The notes under the pieces are model-generated. The model ran no database searches. It saw nothing but the letters and a program-made list of their open reading frames with translations, and had not been told where the DNA came from. This document shows positions 1 to 9,741 of a DNA stretch of 64,000 nucleotides, piece after piece. Every line of letters begins with the position of its first letter. Within the stretch, counting starts at the first letter, position 1. The stretch comes from Tullyiplasma multilocale ATCC 49900 (GTDB lineage Bacteria > Bacillota_I > Bacilli_A > Mycoplasmatales > Mycoplasmataceae), in the NCBI RefSeq assembly GCF_000483165.1, contig NZ_AXXW01000005.1, positions 62,001 to 126,000 of the forward strand, read 5' to 3'. The translations under genes were made by a program, and so were the position numbers.

Positions 1-77
1 TTAGCTTCTTGAATTTGTTGTGTTAGTTCAGCCACAACTTTCTTTCATTCAGATAATAATAATTGTATTTTTGTCAT
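1..77 (-). CDS. Unidentified protein, N-terminal 25 residues only (runs off left edge)
   Basis: Reading from an ATG at 77 towards the window edge gives 25 open codons with one UGA read as Trp. The peptide begins MTKIQLLLSEWKKVVAELTQ and looks like the start of an amphipathic helix. No good ribosome binding site is visible within 15 bases upstream. A terminator lies between this start and the ABC ATPase upstream of it, so it may be a separate transcript. Too little is present to assign a function. Confidence 0.4.
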
Positions 78-103
78 AAATTAAATATATAAATTCATAG
101 ATA

Positions 104-137
104 TAAAAAATCTTATGAATTTATCCTCCATAAGATT
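104..137 (-). terminator. Rho-independent terminator after the ABC exporter operon
   Basis: On the minus strand a 9-bp stem, AATCTTATG pairing with CATAAGATT, encloses an 11-base loop and is followed by a run of T. It sits about 30 bases beyond the ATPase stop codon. Confidence 0.75.
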
Positions 138-164
138 ATTTTAACTTTCTAAAATAACTTTTGC

Positions 165-851
165 TTAAATTTCTTTATTTAATTCAAAGTCATATGTTCC
201 AACATGTTTTTTAATAAACTCTACATTTATTTCTTCATCTAATTTTTTATCCATGATGATTTCACCCTTTTTAAAAACAAGAATGCGATTACAAAATTTA
301 TTAATTAATTCGAAATCGTGCTCAACTATAAAAGTGGCAGAATTTTGTTTAATAAGCTTTCCAATCATATCTGTTAAAATGTCTTTTCATAGAACATCAA
401 GATAGCTTGTGCATTCATCTAAAATCATTATGCTTGGACCAGGTTTTTGAAATATTAATAATAACAAGAATTTAAAGCGTTGTTGTTCACCACCTGATAA
501 ATCAGTGTAGTAGTTACTTCAGTATTTTTCTAGTTGAAATTCAAATGCTAATTTTTCAATATCTCCCTGATAATTATTTAATTTTTTAAATGTTGAGGCA
601 ATTTCTTTCAACTTCATATCAACAAAACGATCTGATTGTAAAATGTGTGATATCGAAATACTAAAATCACCCATTATTTCTATGGTGTTTTGACGATAAA
701 GGAATGGGTCTATTAAGTTGGCGAAAAAAGTTGATTTACCACCGCCATTTAAACCAATTATTCCAATAACATCGCCTTCATTTATAATTAAATCTTTAAC
801 CACTAATCTAAAATCAGGATACTTAATCCCTTGGATATTAATTTTTAACAT
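165..851 (-). CDS. ABC transporter ATP-binding protein
   Basis: A 228-residue nucleotide-binding subunit that would power the two membrane proteins encoded just upstream. Visible motifs are Walker A GLNGGGKST (residues 33-41), signature LSGGE (119-123) and Walker B IMILDE (142-147), followed by a D-loop SYLD. UGA is read as Trp at residue 112 and once more further on. The start at 851 is chosen because GGGAGGA lies seven bases upstream; it overlaps the end of the permease gene by 14 bases, which suggests translational coupling. The short length and neighbours suggest an exporter or peptide/drug-type ATPase. The substrate is unknown. Confidence 0.85.
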
Positions 852-1575
852 TTTTAAATCCTCCCATTCTAAAAATACAAACTCATACAATTGGGGCTAA
901 ACAAGATATAACGAACGCATTTACAAGCCATCCCATTCCAAAGAAATTATCACCATATATTAAAAATCCAAAATTAATTATTGGAATAAAGGTCATAACC
1001 ATTCTGAAGTTCCCATCCTGATTGAAACTAGACATTTGACCCAATACAAAATTCAGAACCAAGAACAGAATAACAAAAATAGTTCTATAAATTGTCTTCG
1101 ATGGTTTAATTAAAAACAATAATAATATTACTAACCCAAAGCTTAAAATTGCTTCGAGGTGTGTTACCAAGTATCTTGCGAAATATTCAGAAAAATGTAA
1201 ATTGTCAAGAATGATTTTGTGATTAACAGCAAGTAATAAGACGAAGTACAGAATAGAAAGCGAAATTCCAATGATAAATCCACTTATTAGATAATGAGTG
1301 ATGATTTTGTATTTACCTATTTTTGAACTAAACAAATACGAAGTGTAACCATTTTTATAGTCACGATATTGGTTGTTGAAGAATCCATTTATAATAACCA
1401 AATTTAAGACTAATAAAAAGAATCCAGCTGTACTAGCAATTACACCGAATTGTTTTGTAACATAAGTTCCAATTATCCCCATCATAAACAAACCAACCGC
1501 CATAACCACACTAATGCCTACATAATATCAATTATGCGATACTCTAGTAAAACTTGATTTTAATAATTCACCCAT
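838..1575 (-). CDS. ABC transporter membrane subunit (paralogue 2 of 2)
   Basis: A 245-residue hydrophobic protein with about six predicted membrane segments. Near residues 55-85 it has a block reading NNQYRDYKNGYTSYLF, which is nearly repeated in the next gene upstream (NNQYKDYQTGYMSYLF), so the two are paralogues and probably a heterodimeric permease. The start at 1575 lies two bases after the upstream gene's stop. Translation reads through a UGA near 883 and ends at a TAA at 838-840, inside the start region of the ATPase gene. The ABC-2-like layout suggests export, but the substrate cannot be inferred. Confidence 0.75.
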
Positions 1576-1577
1576 AA

Positions 1578-2327
1578 CTAAAACCCCTTTTCTTTGCGGT
1601 TTCTTTTTAATTTATTGACGCTGTTAAGATTGTTTATTGTTATATAAATAATCACTAATAGTGCCACCATCACAATCGTGTTCATTAATATCCCAACTCC
1701 ATAAAAACTTGCACCACTCAATAATGGGATGAAGTTAATAACCGGTATTGAAGAAATAACATCATCAAATACTTCATTATGTATAAATATAGCTCCCATT
1801 TTAATAGTCCCACTCACAAAAAATATAATAAATGTAGAAACAAAAGACCACGTTTTCGTTGCTGGATCTTTCACAAAAAACATCAATAATATCAATCCAT
1901 ACAATATAAGAATTATAATTTGAGATAAATAGTAATCTAAGAAATATTTCCCACTACCAATAGTGTTATCAATTAGATTATTATTAATTGTTAATTGTAG
2001 GATCAACAGAATTGTAATATTTAATGATGCTGGTATTAAGCTTGAAATCAAGTAGTGTGTTCCTATTTTAAATTTTCCTACATCAGTCGTAAATAAATAG
2101 GACATGTAACCAGTTTGGTAATCTTTATATTGATTATTGGAAAAAGTTTTAATAACAAATATATTCAAAATAACTAGAATGAAAATATAATACTTATTTA
2201 ATTCTCCGTGATCATAAGTTGTTCCAACGTCTGCTGCTATTAATGTTATCGAAATAATAAAATAGGCAATAACAAAGTATCACTTCTTAAGTAATCTATG
2301 AAAATTTTGCTGTATCAAAACACCCAT
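1578..2327 (-). CDS. ABC transporter membrane subunit (paralogue 1 of 2)
   Basis: A 249-residue polytopic membrane protein, first of the two paralogous permease genes in this operon. It carries the shared block NNQYKDYQTGYMSYLF near residues 58-75, followed by a THYLISS segment matching THYLISG in its neighbour. AGGTG just upstream of the ATG at 2327 serves as ribosome binding site. The ATG overlaps the stop of a 53-codon ORF as TAATG. About six hydrophobic stretches are seen. With the downstream permease and ATPase it would form a complete exporter-like ABC transporter. Confidence 0.75.
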
Positions 2328-2488
2328 TATTTACACCTACTCTCTCTAATAATTTTACGCTTTAAAGTTTTATAATGAGGATAATTAAAATTGATCGTTG
2401 CTTTTAGTTCTTTTAATTTAAATAAAGTTTTGCTATGGTATTTTCCATTCTTGTTTTCGAAGAATTCAAATATAATTTTTATGTACAA
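2327..2488 (-). CDS. Possible small basic protein, 53 residues, coupled to the ABC operon
   Basis: An open frame from a TTG at 2488 ends in a TAA that overlaps the ATG of the first permease gene as TAATG. The product is lysine-rich with a hydrophobic patch (YIKIIFEFF) at its start. The frame is open for another 17 codons upstream but contains no ATG, and the ribosome binding site is poor. The stop/start overlap is the main argument that it is translated. It could also be the remnant of a longer gene. I recognise no family. Confidence 0.35.
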   Translation of the reverse strand: MYIKIIFEFFENKNGKYHSKTLFKLKELKATINFNYPHYKTLKRKIIRESRCK

Positions 2489-2663
2489 CTTTTTACATAT
2501 AAAACCTAATTTTTTATGATATATTTTATTTAAGTAAAAAGTTTATTTCAGCCGTGAGGCTCTTAGTTATCAAAATATAATATTTATTCAAAATATAATA
2601 AAAGACATTGCGTAAAAAATATAACAAGAGCATTTTATATAGAAATAAAAAGAGAGGATTATT
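2489..2663. other. Divergent intergenic region before rnjA
   Basis: No convincing gene. It holds a short hairpin (AGCC, loop GTGA, GGCT) near 2550 and TATAAT at 2594-2599, a possible -10 box for rnjA, but no matching -35 box 17 bases upstream. Confidence 0.4.
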
Positions 2664-4454
2664 ATGGAAAAAGATTTAAAAGTTACTGAAGCTACAAAAG
2701 TTGTTGCTAAAGTTGAAGAAGAAGAAATTAAACCGTTTGTTTTCAAACAAAAAGAAGTTAAAAGACAATATGCTAATGGAGATATCCCTACTAAAGTTTT
2801 TGCTTTAGGTGGTTTAGAAGAAATTGGTAAAAACACATACGTTATTGAATATGATAACGAAATTATTATTATTGATGCTGGGGTTAAATTCCCAGATGCT
2901 ACTATGCTTGGAGTTAATGCAGTTATCCCTGATTATTCATACTTAGTAGAAAACCAAAAGAAAATTAAAGCAATGTTTATTACTCACGGACATGAAGATC
3001 ACATTGGTGGAATTCAATACTTATTAAGACAAGTTGACGTTCCTGTTATCTATGCTCCAGAATTAGCTAGTGCTTTAATTAGAGACAGATTAAGAGAATT
3101 CAAACTTAAAGATAAAACAGTTGTTAAAGAATATGTATCTGATGATGTTTGAAAATCAAGCAACTTCAGAGTTAGTTTCGCAGCTCTTAATCACTCAATT
3201 CCAGATGCATTCGGAATTTTAGTTGAAACTCCAAATGGAAATATTTTTTCTACAGGAGATTATAAATTTGACTGAACACCATTAGGACACTATACAGAAC
3301 TAAATAAATTAGCTGCTATGGGAGATCAAGGAATCGAATTATTAATGGCCGATTCTACTAATGCCGAAGTTGAAGGTTATACACCAAGTGAAAAAGGAAT
3401 TATTGAAAATATCGATAAATTATTCTTAAAAGCTAAAGGTCGTATTATGATTACTACTTTCGCTTCTAACGTTCACCGTATTCAACATATTATTGAAACA
3501 GCAAACCGTTATGGAAGAAAAATCGTTATCTTAGGACGTTCAATTGAAAGAATTATTAAAATTATTCGTCAAATGGGACACTTAAAGATTTCTGAAAAAG
3601 AATTTGTTAAACCAAATGATATTGATAAATACCCAGATAACCAAATCATGGTTATTACAACTGGATCACAAGGTGAACCAATGGCCGCTTTATCAAGAAT
3701 CGCTACAGGAAAACACCAATCAGTTAATATCAAACCTGGTGATACTGTAATTTTCTCTTCATCACCAATCCCTGGAAACAGAGCTGATGTTGAAAGATTA
3801 ACAAACCGTTTAACTCGAGTTGGAGCTATCGTAATTGAAAACTCAGCAAACAACAAAATCCACTCTTCAGGACACGCTTCTCAAGAAGAACAAAAATTAC
3901 TATTCAGTTTATTAAGACCAAACCACTTTATGCCAATGCACGGTGAGTTTAGAATGTTGAAAAAACACGTTGAAACAGCTGAATCAGTTAACTTACCTGA
4001 AGGTCATGGATTTGTAATGGCCAATGGAGATGTTCTTGAGTTATTAAATGGACATGCTGAAGTTACAAAACGTATTGATGCTGATGCAGTTTACGTTGAT
4101 GGAAAAGATATGACAGGACAAGCATCAAATGTTATCCGTGAACGTGATATCTTAAGTCGTGATGGTCTGATTGCTGTTGTTGTATCAATTGATTCAGCTA
4201 CAAATAAATTATTAAGCCAACCAAGAATTATTTCACGTGGTTCATTCTACGTAAGGGATTCTGGAAATATTATTGGTGAATCAATTAATATCGTTACAAA
4301 TGCAGTTTTAGAAGTTCTTAACGGACCAAAACCTACATTTGGAGGTATCAAACAAGCGATTAAACAATCACTTTCACCTTACATCTTCAAAACAAAAAGA
4401 CGTAACCCATTAATCATCCCAGTTATTTTAAATAAAAAACAAGGTGATAAATAA
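2664..4454 (+). CDS. rnjA: Ribonuclease J
   Basis: Endo- and 5'-3' exoribonuclease of the metallo-beta-lactamase/beta-CASP class, which processes and degrades RNA in the cytoplasm. At 596 residues it is about 40 longer than Bacillus RNase J1, mainly through a charged N-terminal extension of about 35 residues. The metal-binding motif HGHEDH is at residues 108-113, and the segments DSTN, GSQGEP and SGHASQEE follow in family order. Two UGA codons between 3150 and 3280 are read as Trp. The start is supported by AGAGAGG nine bases upstream. A terminator follows directly, so it appears monocistronic. Confidence 0.95.
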
Positions 4455-4458
4455 TCAT

Positions 4459-4485
4459 AAAAAATACCAATTGGTATTTTTTTTA
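4459..4485 (+). terminator. Terminator after rnjA
   Basis: AAATACC, loop AATT, GGTATTT, then an eight-T run, immediately after the rnjA stop. Confidence 0.85.
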
Positions 4486-4529
4486 TTTTATGAGATATAA
4501 TCTTTATAAATTAAAGGAGGAATATTATT

Positions 4530-5480
4530 ATGAATAATTATTCAGCATTATCTGTCCCACGTGGAATGATAAAATTTGCTCAGATAATCGGAACGGTGTT
4601 TTCTGTTATTGGGTTAGCGGCAATGATCTTTTACCTAAACGATATCCGTAACGGGATCGGGAATGGTATAAATCAAGAAACAGCCGTTTTATCAGTAAGT
4701 TTAATCCTGGCTTTCACAGTATACCTAACATGAAAAACAATCTACACAGCTGTTGTAATTGTTAAATTTGTAAATAAGGCATCTGACCAAGAAGTTTTAG
4801 ACAATAAATACATTTTAGCAACACTTAGTTTAACACTTGGAGGTTTTTTAACACCATTCATTTTAACAAGTTTCCCAAATGTACCAAGTAACTCATCAAT
4901 AAATCCAAGATGATTCTTAACAAGAGTATTAGGAATGACAACATTGGTTGGTGGAGCATTATTCTTATTAACTTTCATCACTACCGCATTAACAACAAAT
5001 TATAATGGTGCCACAGTATCATTTAATGAACTTACACAAAATGTTTATGGAATTGTTGGGTTAGTATTCGGAATTGCAACATTAGTTTTAGGAACAATTG
5101 CAGTTTCATTATTCTTCCAAAACTCTTCAAAAGAAATTTTCTTTGGAGATACCGGAATGGCTAAATTGATGAATGTTGTAGCAATCGCGTACTTAATCAT
5201 TGCTTCAATTGAATTAGTTTACTTAATGTTCATTGCAATCATAAGATTATTAGGAGCAATCGCAGATCTATTCAGAGCCTTTGGTCAAGATGGTGGATTT
5301 ATGAAATTCATGTATATTACAGCAGCCTTGGCTAATTTGGCAATTACAATGATGTATGTATCAATCATCATTAGAATCGCTAGTCAGTCATTGGTTGGTA
5401 TTTGACAAAAAGATGGTCAAGTTAAAATTACAGAATTTGAATCAATCAACAGAGCGGAACAAAAACGTAATTATAAATAA
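4530..5480 (+). CDS. Polytopic membrane protein of unknown function
   Basis: A 316-residue protein with about six hydrophobic segments, the first at residues 11-35 and a strong pair near 145-195. It ends in a charged cytoplasmic-looking tail. Three or more UGA codons are read as Trp. The start at 4530 has a textbook AAAGGAGG eight bases upstream, and TATAAT at 4496-4501 could be its -10 box. It stands alone between two terminators. I recognise no transporter signature and assign no function. Confidence 0.8.
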
Positions 5481-5481
5481 G

Positions 5482-5515
5482 AAAAATCCAACAGTTAAAC
5501 TGTTGGATTTTTTTA
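5482..5515. terminator. Bidirectional terminator between two converging genes
   Basis: An 11-bp stem, AAATCCAACAG pairing with CTGTTGGATTT around a TTAA loop, with T runs on both strands. It serves the + strand membrane protein and the - strand ABC exporter. Confidence 0.85.
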
Positions 5516-7303
5516 TTGCGCATTGCCCGCTTCATAAAGTTTCCTGAAATGTCCTTCTTGGTTTTTAAGTTCTTCAAACGTTCCGGTTTGCACAATTCCT
5601 CGACCATTGGCCCCAAGCACTATAATTTGATCAACATTTTTAATTGTTGACAATCTATGAGCAATTGTAATCGATGTTCTTCCTATCATCAATTCTTCAA
5701 GTTTTGCTTGAATTTCCTTTTCAACAATATTGTCCAATGCTGATGTAGCTTCATCAAGGATTAGTATTTCAGGATCTTTCAAAAATACCCTTGCAATTAC
5801 AAGACGTTGTTTTTGACCACCAGATAACATGAACCCTCTTTCCCCAAGAATTGTGTCATAACCTTTTTCTCAAGTCATTATTAATTCATGTAACTCCGCT
5901 TTTTTACAAGCTTCTATAATTTGTTCTTTAGAATATGTTTCATTACCATATCCAACTTTATCAATCACATTTCCATAGATAAGTTGTGGTTCTTGTTCCA
6001 CATAACCTATTTTTGACAGAAAGGCTTCTCTATTGATTTTTTTGATATTTACACCATTGAATAGAACGGCTCCCTTAGTAACGTCATAATGCCTTAATAA
6101 CAACTTAGCAATTGTAGATTTACCACTCCCTGTTTCTCCAACAAAAGCATATGATTTTCCTTTGATAAATTTGAAGTCAAAGTTTTTCAAAACTACCTTC
6201 TCAGGTTTTTCTGGATATGAGAAGTCAATATCTTTCATTTGAATTGAAGATATTTTTTCGATCCCTTCATAACCATTTTTTATAGATGTCTCACTCTCAA
6301 TTATCTCCATAATTCTCACACTCGTGATTGATGCTTGAGCTATTCCATTAGTAATATTAACCATTTGAAACAATGGTCCACTCATCATTGCTTGAACCAT
6401 TACAAAAGATGTGAATGTATTCTGAAAGAATTCATTTGATGTTTTAGGATCAACATTTAAGTAAAAAAGCATTGCTATTATAATTGTTAAAAATTGTAAA
6501 CTAGCTGTTCCAGAATAAAGTGCAGTTTGCAAAAACGAGACTCCCTTAGATAGTTTTTCACTAATTTTATAGTACTCGTGATGTAAGTCTTCTGAAAGAT
6601 TAATTTCTTTCTCTTCTGTAGCATTAGTTTTGACCAATCTCACGTTACTTATTCTATCTGTTAAATTACCATTGATATTTGTGATTAACTTTCTAGTTTT
6701 TGAATATCTAGTTTCTGTTATTCTAAATGAAACTAAGATTATTAATGTAAGTATCACAAATAAAGTTAGAACCCCAAGAGTGATCTTTCAATCGAGGATA
6801 AACATCATCGTAAATGAAGCCAATATTTGCAAAATTGCCAGTAATAACATAATCGGTATTGTAGAAACTTGTTCTCCCACAATTTGTGTATCCGATACAA
6901 ATTTTGTAATTAATTCTCCAGTTTTTTTATCAGAGTAATATTGTATATCTTGTTTTAAAAGAGCTGTATACATTCTCTTTCTTAAATCTATTTCTATTTT
7001 TCTCCCTAATTTTATACCTAAGTAATTTCCGAAATATAAAACAAAGGCATTAACAAAAATGAGAACCAGTCCGATTACTATCAAAGTTCAGAAATCAAGA
7101 TTTCAAAAACCACTGATAAACTCAGATCCATTCTTTATAGCTATTGCCATTGTAAGTTGTTGAGTAATCAACGGAACCATCAAAGTAATGGTTGTCGATA
7201 GCAAAATTAATATCAATATTGAAATCGATATTAGTAAATTTAGTTTTATATAACGATAAATTAGGCTAAACAAAATTAAGGTATTGTTACCTTGTTTTTT
7301 CAT
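5513..7303 (-). CDS. ABC exporter half-transporter (MsbA/MDR/peptide-export type)
   Basis: A 596-residue fusion of a six-helix transmembrane domain (about residues 15-320) and an ATPase domain, likely working as a homodimer in the membrane. Walker [10 protein letters not shown] is at residues 389-397, signature LSGGQ at 493-497, Walker B ILILDE at 513-518 and the H-loop in TIAHRLS near 548. Several UGA codons are read as Trp. The start has AAGGG about nine bases upstream. No peptidase C39 domain is present, so any peptide cargo would need a separate or no leader protease. It is preceded by a 29-residue peptide ORF, 47 bases upstream. Cargo is unknown: drugs, lipids or peptides are all possible. 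Confidence 0.9.
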
Positions 7304-7350
7304 ATTAATTTCCCTTATTATTTATCTTTTTATATTAAAAAACTAGTAAC

Positions 7351-7440
7351 TTATTTTACGACAGCACCGATAATGAAATAAATGCGTTCTGCAGTTAATG
7401 AAAAGTTTTTTGTCATTAATTTGTTTTCTGTTGATTTCAT
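7351..7440 (-). CDS. 29-residue peptide ORF upstream of the ABC exporter
   Basis: An ATG at 7440 opens 29 codons ending in TAA. The product starts MKSTENKLMTKNFSLT and ends in a hydrophobic stretch YFIIGAVVK. AGGGGTG lies six bases before the ATG, and a minus-strand TATAAT at 7477-7482 would put a transcript start about 30 bases upstream. It lies on the same strand as the exporter, 47 bases before it, with no terminator between. It could be a secreted peptide, a short regulatory leader peptide, or the surviving start of a lost membrane protein. The sequence alone does not decide. Confidence 0.5.
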   Translation of the reverse strand: MKSTENKLMTKNFSLTAERIYFIIGAVVK

Positions 7441-7713
7441 ATCGACACCCCTATTCTTATATTAATGATACCAAATATTATAATTATGTGGCGTTTTTTT
7501 ATAAATACACCCATGCTACGAGTAAGAATACCTTGTTGCTGTAAAATATCTTAACAAACTAACAAATACTCTTAAAAAGTGTTTAAAACGCAATATACGC
7601 CACTATAAGATACTTTATAAGTCTAAAACACAGACCCCTTATGTCGTTAGGAGTTTTTACATTAATTAATTTCCACAAATATGCTTACACTTCTTATTTA
7701 TTCGTATGGAAAA
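7441..7713. other. Gene-free stretch with nested inverted repeats
   Basis: No ORF beyond chance. Between 7488 and 7603 four pairs of complementary segments are nested in order: GTGGCGT/ACGCCAC (7488, 7597), ACAC/GTGT (7507, 7579), GAGTA/TACTC (7520, 7567) and TTGTT/AACAA (7533, 7553). The segment ATTATAAT at 7477-7484 reads as a -10 box on either strand, so the structure could be a + strand small RNA or part of the region upstream of the exporter transcript. A further small hairpin (GTCT/AGAC) is at 7621-7635. Confidence 0.4.
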
Positions 7714-7741
7714 TAAAAAAATGAACCAACCGGTTCATTTA
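7714..7741 (-). terminator. Terminator after the nucleoside hydrolase gene
   Basis: Minus strand: AAATGAACC, short loop, GGTTCATTT, then a T7 run and ATTTTCC. It begins two bases after the hydrolase stop. Confidence 0.85.
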
Positions 7742-7743
7742 AG

Positions 7744-8661
7744 CTATCCACATTTTTTAATAGATTCAACAAATCATTTACTAAATAAATCGTGTTTAAC
7801 TTCCTTAAGAACAAAAACATTTGGTTCTTTTCCTAAAAAGTTTCTAAAATCACAATATGTTGTTCCGGCTGATATTGAATTCTGAGTATCAACTTCAACA
7901 TAAGTTTTTTGACCAACAAACATGTCAGGATTTGTTATATAACCAATAGCACATCCATCATACATGTTTGAGTTAGGGTTCCCTTTAACACTTCCGTAAT
8001 TTGAGAACATCTTAACAAACATGTCACCTATTTTCCCATCTTTGATTTCTTCTTTCATTTCTGGTGTAACTTTAGCTTGGATACCAACCTCCATTGGCGC
8101 CATAACAATATCTAATCCAGATTCGAAAACAATTTTAGCAGCTTCAGGATCAATGTTAATATTGAATTCTGAATAGACCCCCATGTTACCTCTTCCAAAA
8201 GCACCACCCATTAAAACAATACGTTCAATTTTTGTTTTAACTTCAGGATACATTCTTAAAAGTAATCCAATGTTTGTTAATGGCCCAATAGGCATGATTG
8301 TGATTTTTTCTTCACTTCTCATCAATTCATTTCGCATCGCAACTACCGCGTGTTCTTCTAAAACTCTGCTCATATCAGGTTCTGGGAATTCGTAACCATC
8401 CATCCCACTTGATCCATGAACATTTGCGGCATCTCTCAAAGGCCTAATTAACGGTAATTGAGCTCCAGCAGCAACCGGCACATCTTTACCTGTAATTTCT
8501 AATAATTTAACAGCATTAGCTGTAGTTTTGTCGATACCCACATTTCCAGCAACCGTTGTTATTAATCTAACATCAACAGATTCGTTAAATAAAGCTATAC
8601 AAATCGCAGCGGCATCATCAATCCCTGGATCTGTATCTATAATAATTGGTGTTTTTCTCAT
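7744..8661 (-). CDS. Nucleoside hydrolase (IunH/Rih family)
   Basis: Predicted to cleave the N-glycosidic bond of nucleosides, releasing base and ribose, for salvage in the cytoplasm. The calcium-binding N-terminal motif DTDPGIDDA is at residues 9-17, NPNSN near 230 and a later Asp in MYDGC near 236, all expected for the family. The usual segment near residue 190 reads MEVGIQAK here, so the substrate preference is uncertain. The length of 305 is normal. Translation passes a UGA at 7774-7776 and stops at TAG 7744. AAGGAG precedes the start, and a promoter lies 20-48 bases upstream. Confidence 0.9.
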
Positions 8662-8681
8662 AATGACTCCTTATTAAATAG

Positions 8682-8709
8682 ATTATACATTTTATGGCAT
8701 TCCTGTGAA
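8682..8709 (-). promoter_or_regulatory. Promoter of the nucleoside hydrolase gene
   Basis: Minus strand TTCACA-N16-TATAAT, with an extended TG before the -10 box. The inverted repeat ATTCCT-N5-AGGAAT (8699-8715) overlaps the -35 box and is a candidate operator. Confidence 0.6.
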
Positions 8710-8730
8710 AGGAATAATCTTTCATATAAC

Positions 8731-8756
8731 AAAAAAACAATCAAAAGATTGTTTTT
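8731..8756 (-). terminator. Terminator after the first ROK kinase gene
   Basis: Minus strand AAACAATC, loop of four T, GATTGTTT then T-rich. It abuts the stop codon. Confidence 0.75.
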
Positions 8757-9618
8757 ATTTTAATAGACTCAAAGCTCCATAAGGATTGGCATCTTGAGCA
8801 TACTTACATGGTTTAATTTCAAATTTACGAGAATAAACTTCTCCCATGATATTCATAAATCCATCAACTCTTTTAGTTAGTAATTGAATGAAGTCGTCAT
8901 TCTGACTAATTCCTCCACCAATTAGAACTAATTCTGAATCTACTACTGCATTTGCACATATTATAGTTTGAGCTAATACTTTAATCATTCTATCAACTAC
9001 TTCTTTTGCATTATCGTCATGGTAGTACTTCGCCATTATCTCCTTACCGGTAGCTTCATTACCTGTTAACTTATTATAGTTTCGAATAATTGAACCAACA
9101 CTTCCATCAAGATGTCCTATACTGATGGTAGCTAGATCAATATCAAAAGCAATTAGACCAAAGTTTCCCGCTAATAAATTGGTTCCTTTATACACTTTAT
9201 TATCAATGATTAGAGATCCGCCCAAACCTGTTCCTACAATGAATAACATTGTCTTTTTATCACGAGTATCTAAATTATATGTAATTTGAGCTTCAGCAGC
9301 TGCGAAGGCATCATTTTCAACTTCTATTCTTATATCAGTTTTCAAATCTCTGCGATAATTCATCTTACTACAATTCTTTATTCCTGATTCACCCATCACT
9401 TGTGTTGTTGTAACATCAACCACACCCGGAGAAGAAATACCTATTCCATCAATTTGGTATTTTTTCGTAAGTTTTGAGATGATTTCATTCATCTTTTCAA
9501 TTAACTCTAAATGATCTAAATACTTACCATATACAAAATCCTCTCTATGAATTATTTCGGTTTTTTCAAACACAACAGTCTTCAATGACATTCCACCAAT
9601 ATCAAAACACAATTTCAT
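8755..9618 (-). CDS. ROK-family sugar kinase (glucokinase or beta-glucoside kinase type), copy A
   Basis: Cytoplasmic ATP-dependent sugar kinase of 287 residues. Visible are the phosphate-binding DIGG (residues 6-9), the END with catalytic Asp103 and the GTGLGG loop (129-134). It lacks the HTH of ROK repressors. It also lacks the zinc motif CxCGxxGC and the GExGH signature usual in ROK proteins, as does its neighbour at 9742. The beta-glucoside kinase BglK is a known ROK member without that zinc motif. In this island it could phosphorylate the free glucose released from a disaccharide phosphate. It has its own promoter with an AAAGTACTTT palindrome at its -35 box. Confidence 0.85.
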   Translation of the reverse strand: MKLCFDIGGMSLKTVVFEKTEIIHREDFVYGKYLDHLELIEKMNEIISKLTKKYQIDGIGISSPGVVDVTTTQVMGESGIKNCSKMNYRRDLKTDIRIEVENDAFAAAEAQITYNLDTRDKKTMLFIVGTGLGGSLIIDNKVYKGTNLLAGNFGLIAFDIDLATISIGHLDGSVGSIIRNYNKLTGNEATGKEIMAKYYHDDNAKEVVDRMIKVLAQTIICANAVVDSELVLIGGGISQNDDFIQLLTKRVDGFMNIMGEVYSRKFEIKPCKYAQDANPYGALSLLK

Positions 9619-9663
9619 ATAATCACCTCTTCATTGAGATTTTAGCATCGGTGAATTTTAAAA

Positions 9664-9699
9664 TATGTAAAAGAGAATTCTAAATAGTCAAAGTACTTT
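9664..9699 (-). promoter_or_regulatory. Promoter of ROK copy A with AAAGTACTTT operator
   Basis: Minus strand TTGACT (9686-9691)-N16-TACATA (9664-9669). The perfect palindrome AAAGTACTTT at 9690-9699 touches the -35 box. The same palindrome lies before the PTS and glucosidase genes. Confidence 0.6.
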
Positions 9700-9705
9700 T
9701 GCGAT

Positions 9706-9734
9706 AAAAAACAAGAGCCATTAATCTGCTCTTG
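9706..9734 (-). terminator. Terminator after the second ROK kinase gene
   Basis: Minus strand CAAGAGC, nine-base loop, GCTCTTG, then a T run; eight bases after the stop codon. Confidence 0.8.
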
Positions 9735-9741
9735 CTAATAA

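Noticed and set aside
2588-2836. Minus-strand 82-codon frame over the start of rnjA
   Set aside because: Shadow of rnjA, whose motifs and ribosome binding site are clear.
7488-7660. tmRNA, SRP RNA or RNase P RNA
   Set aside because: None of the conserved core sequences of these RNAs is present on either strand.
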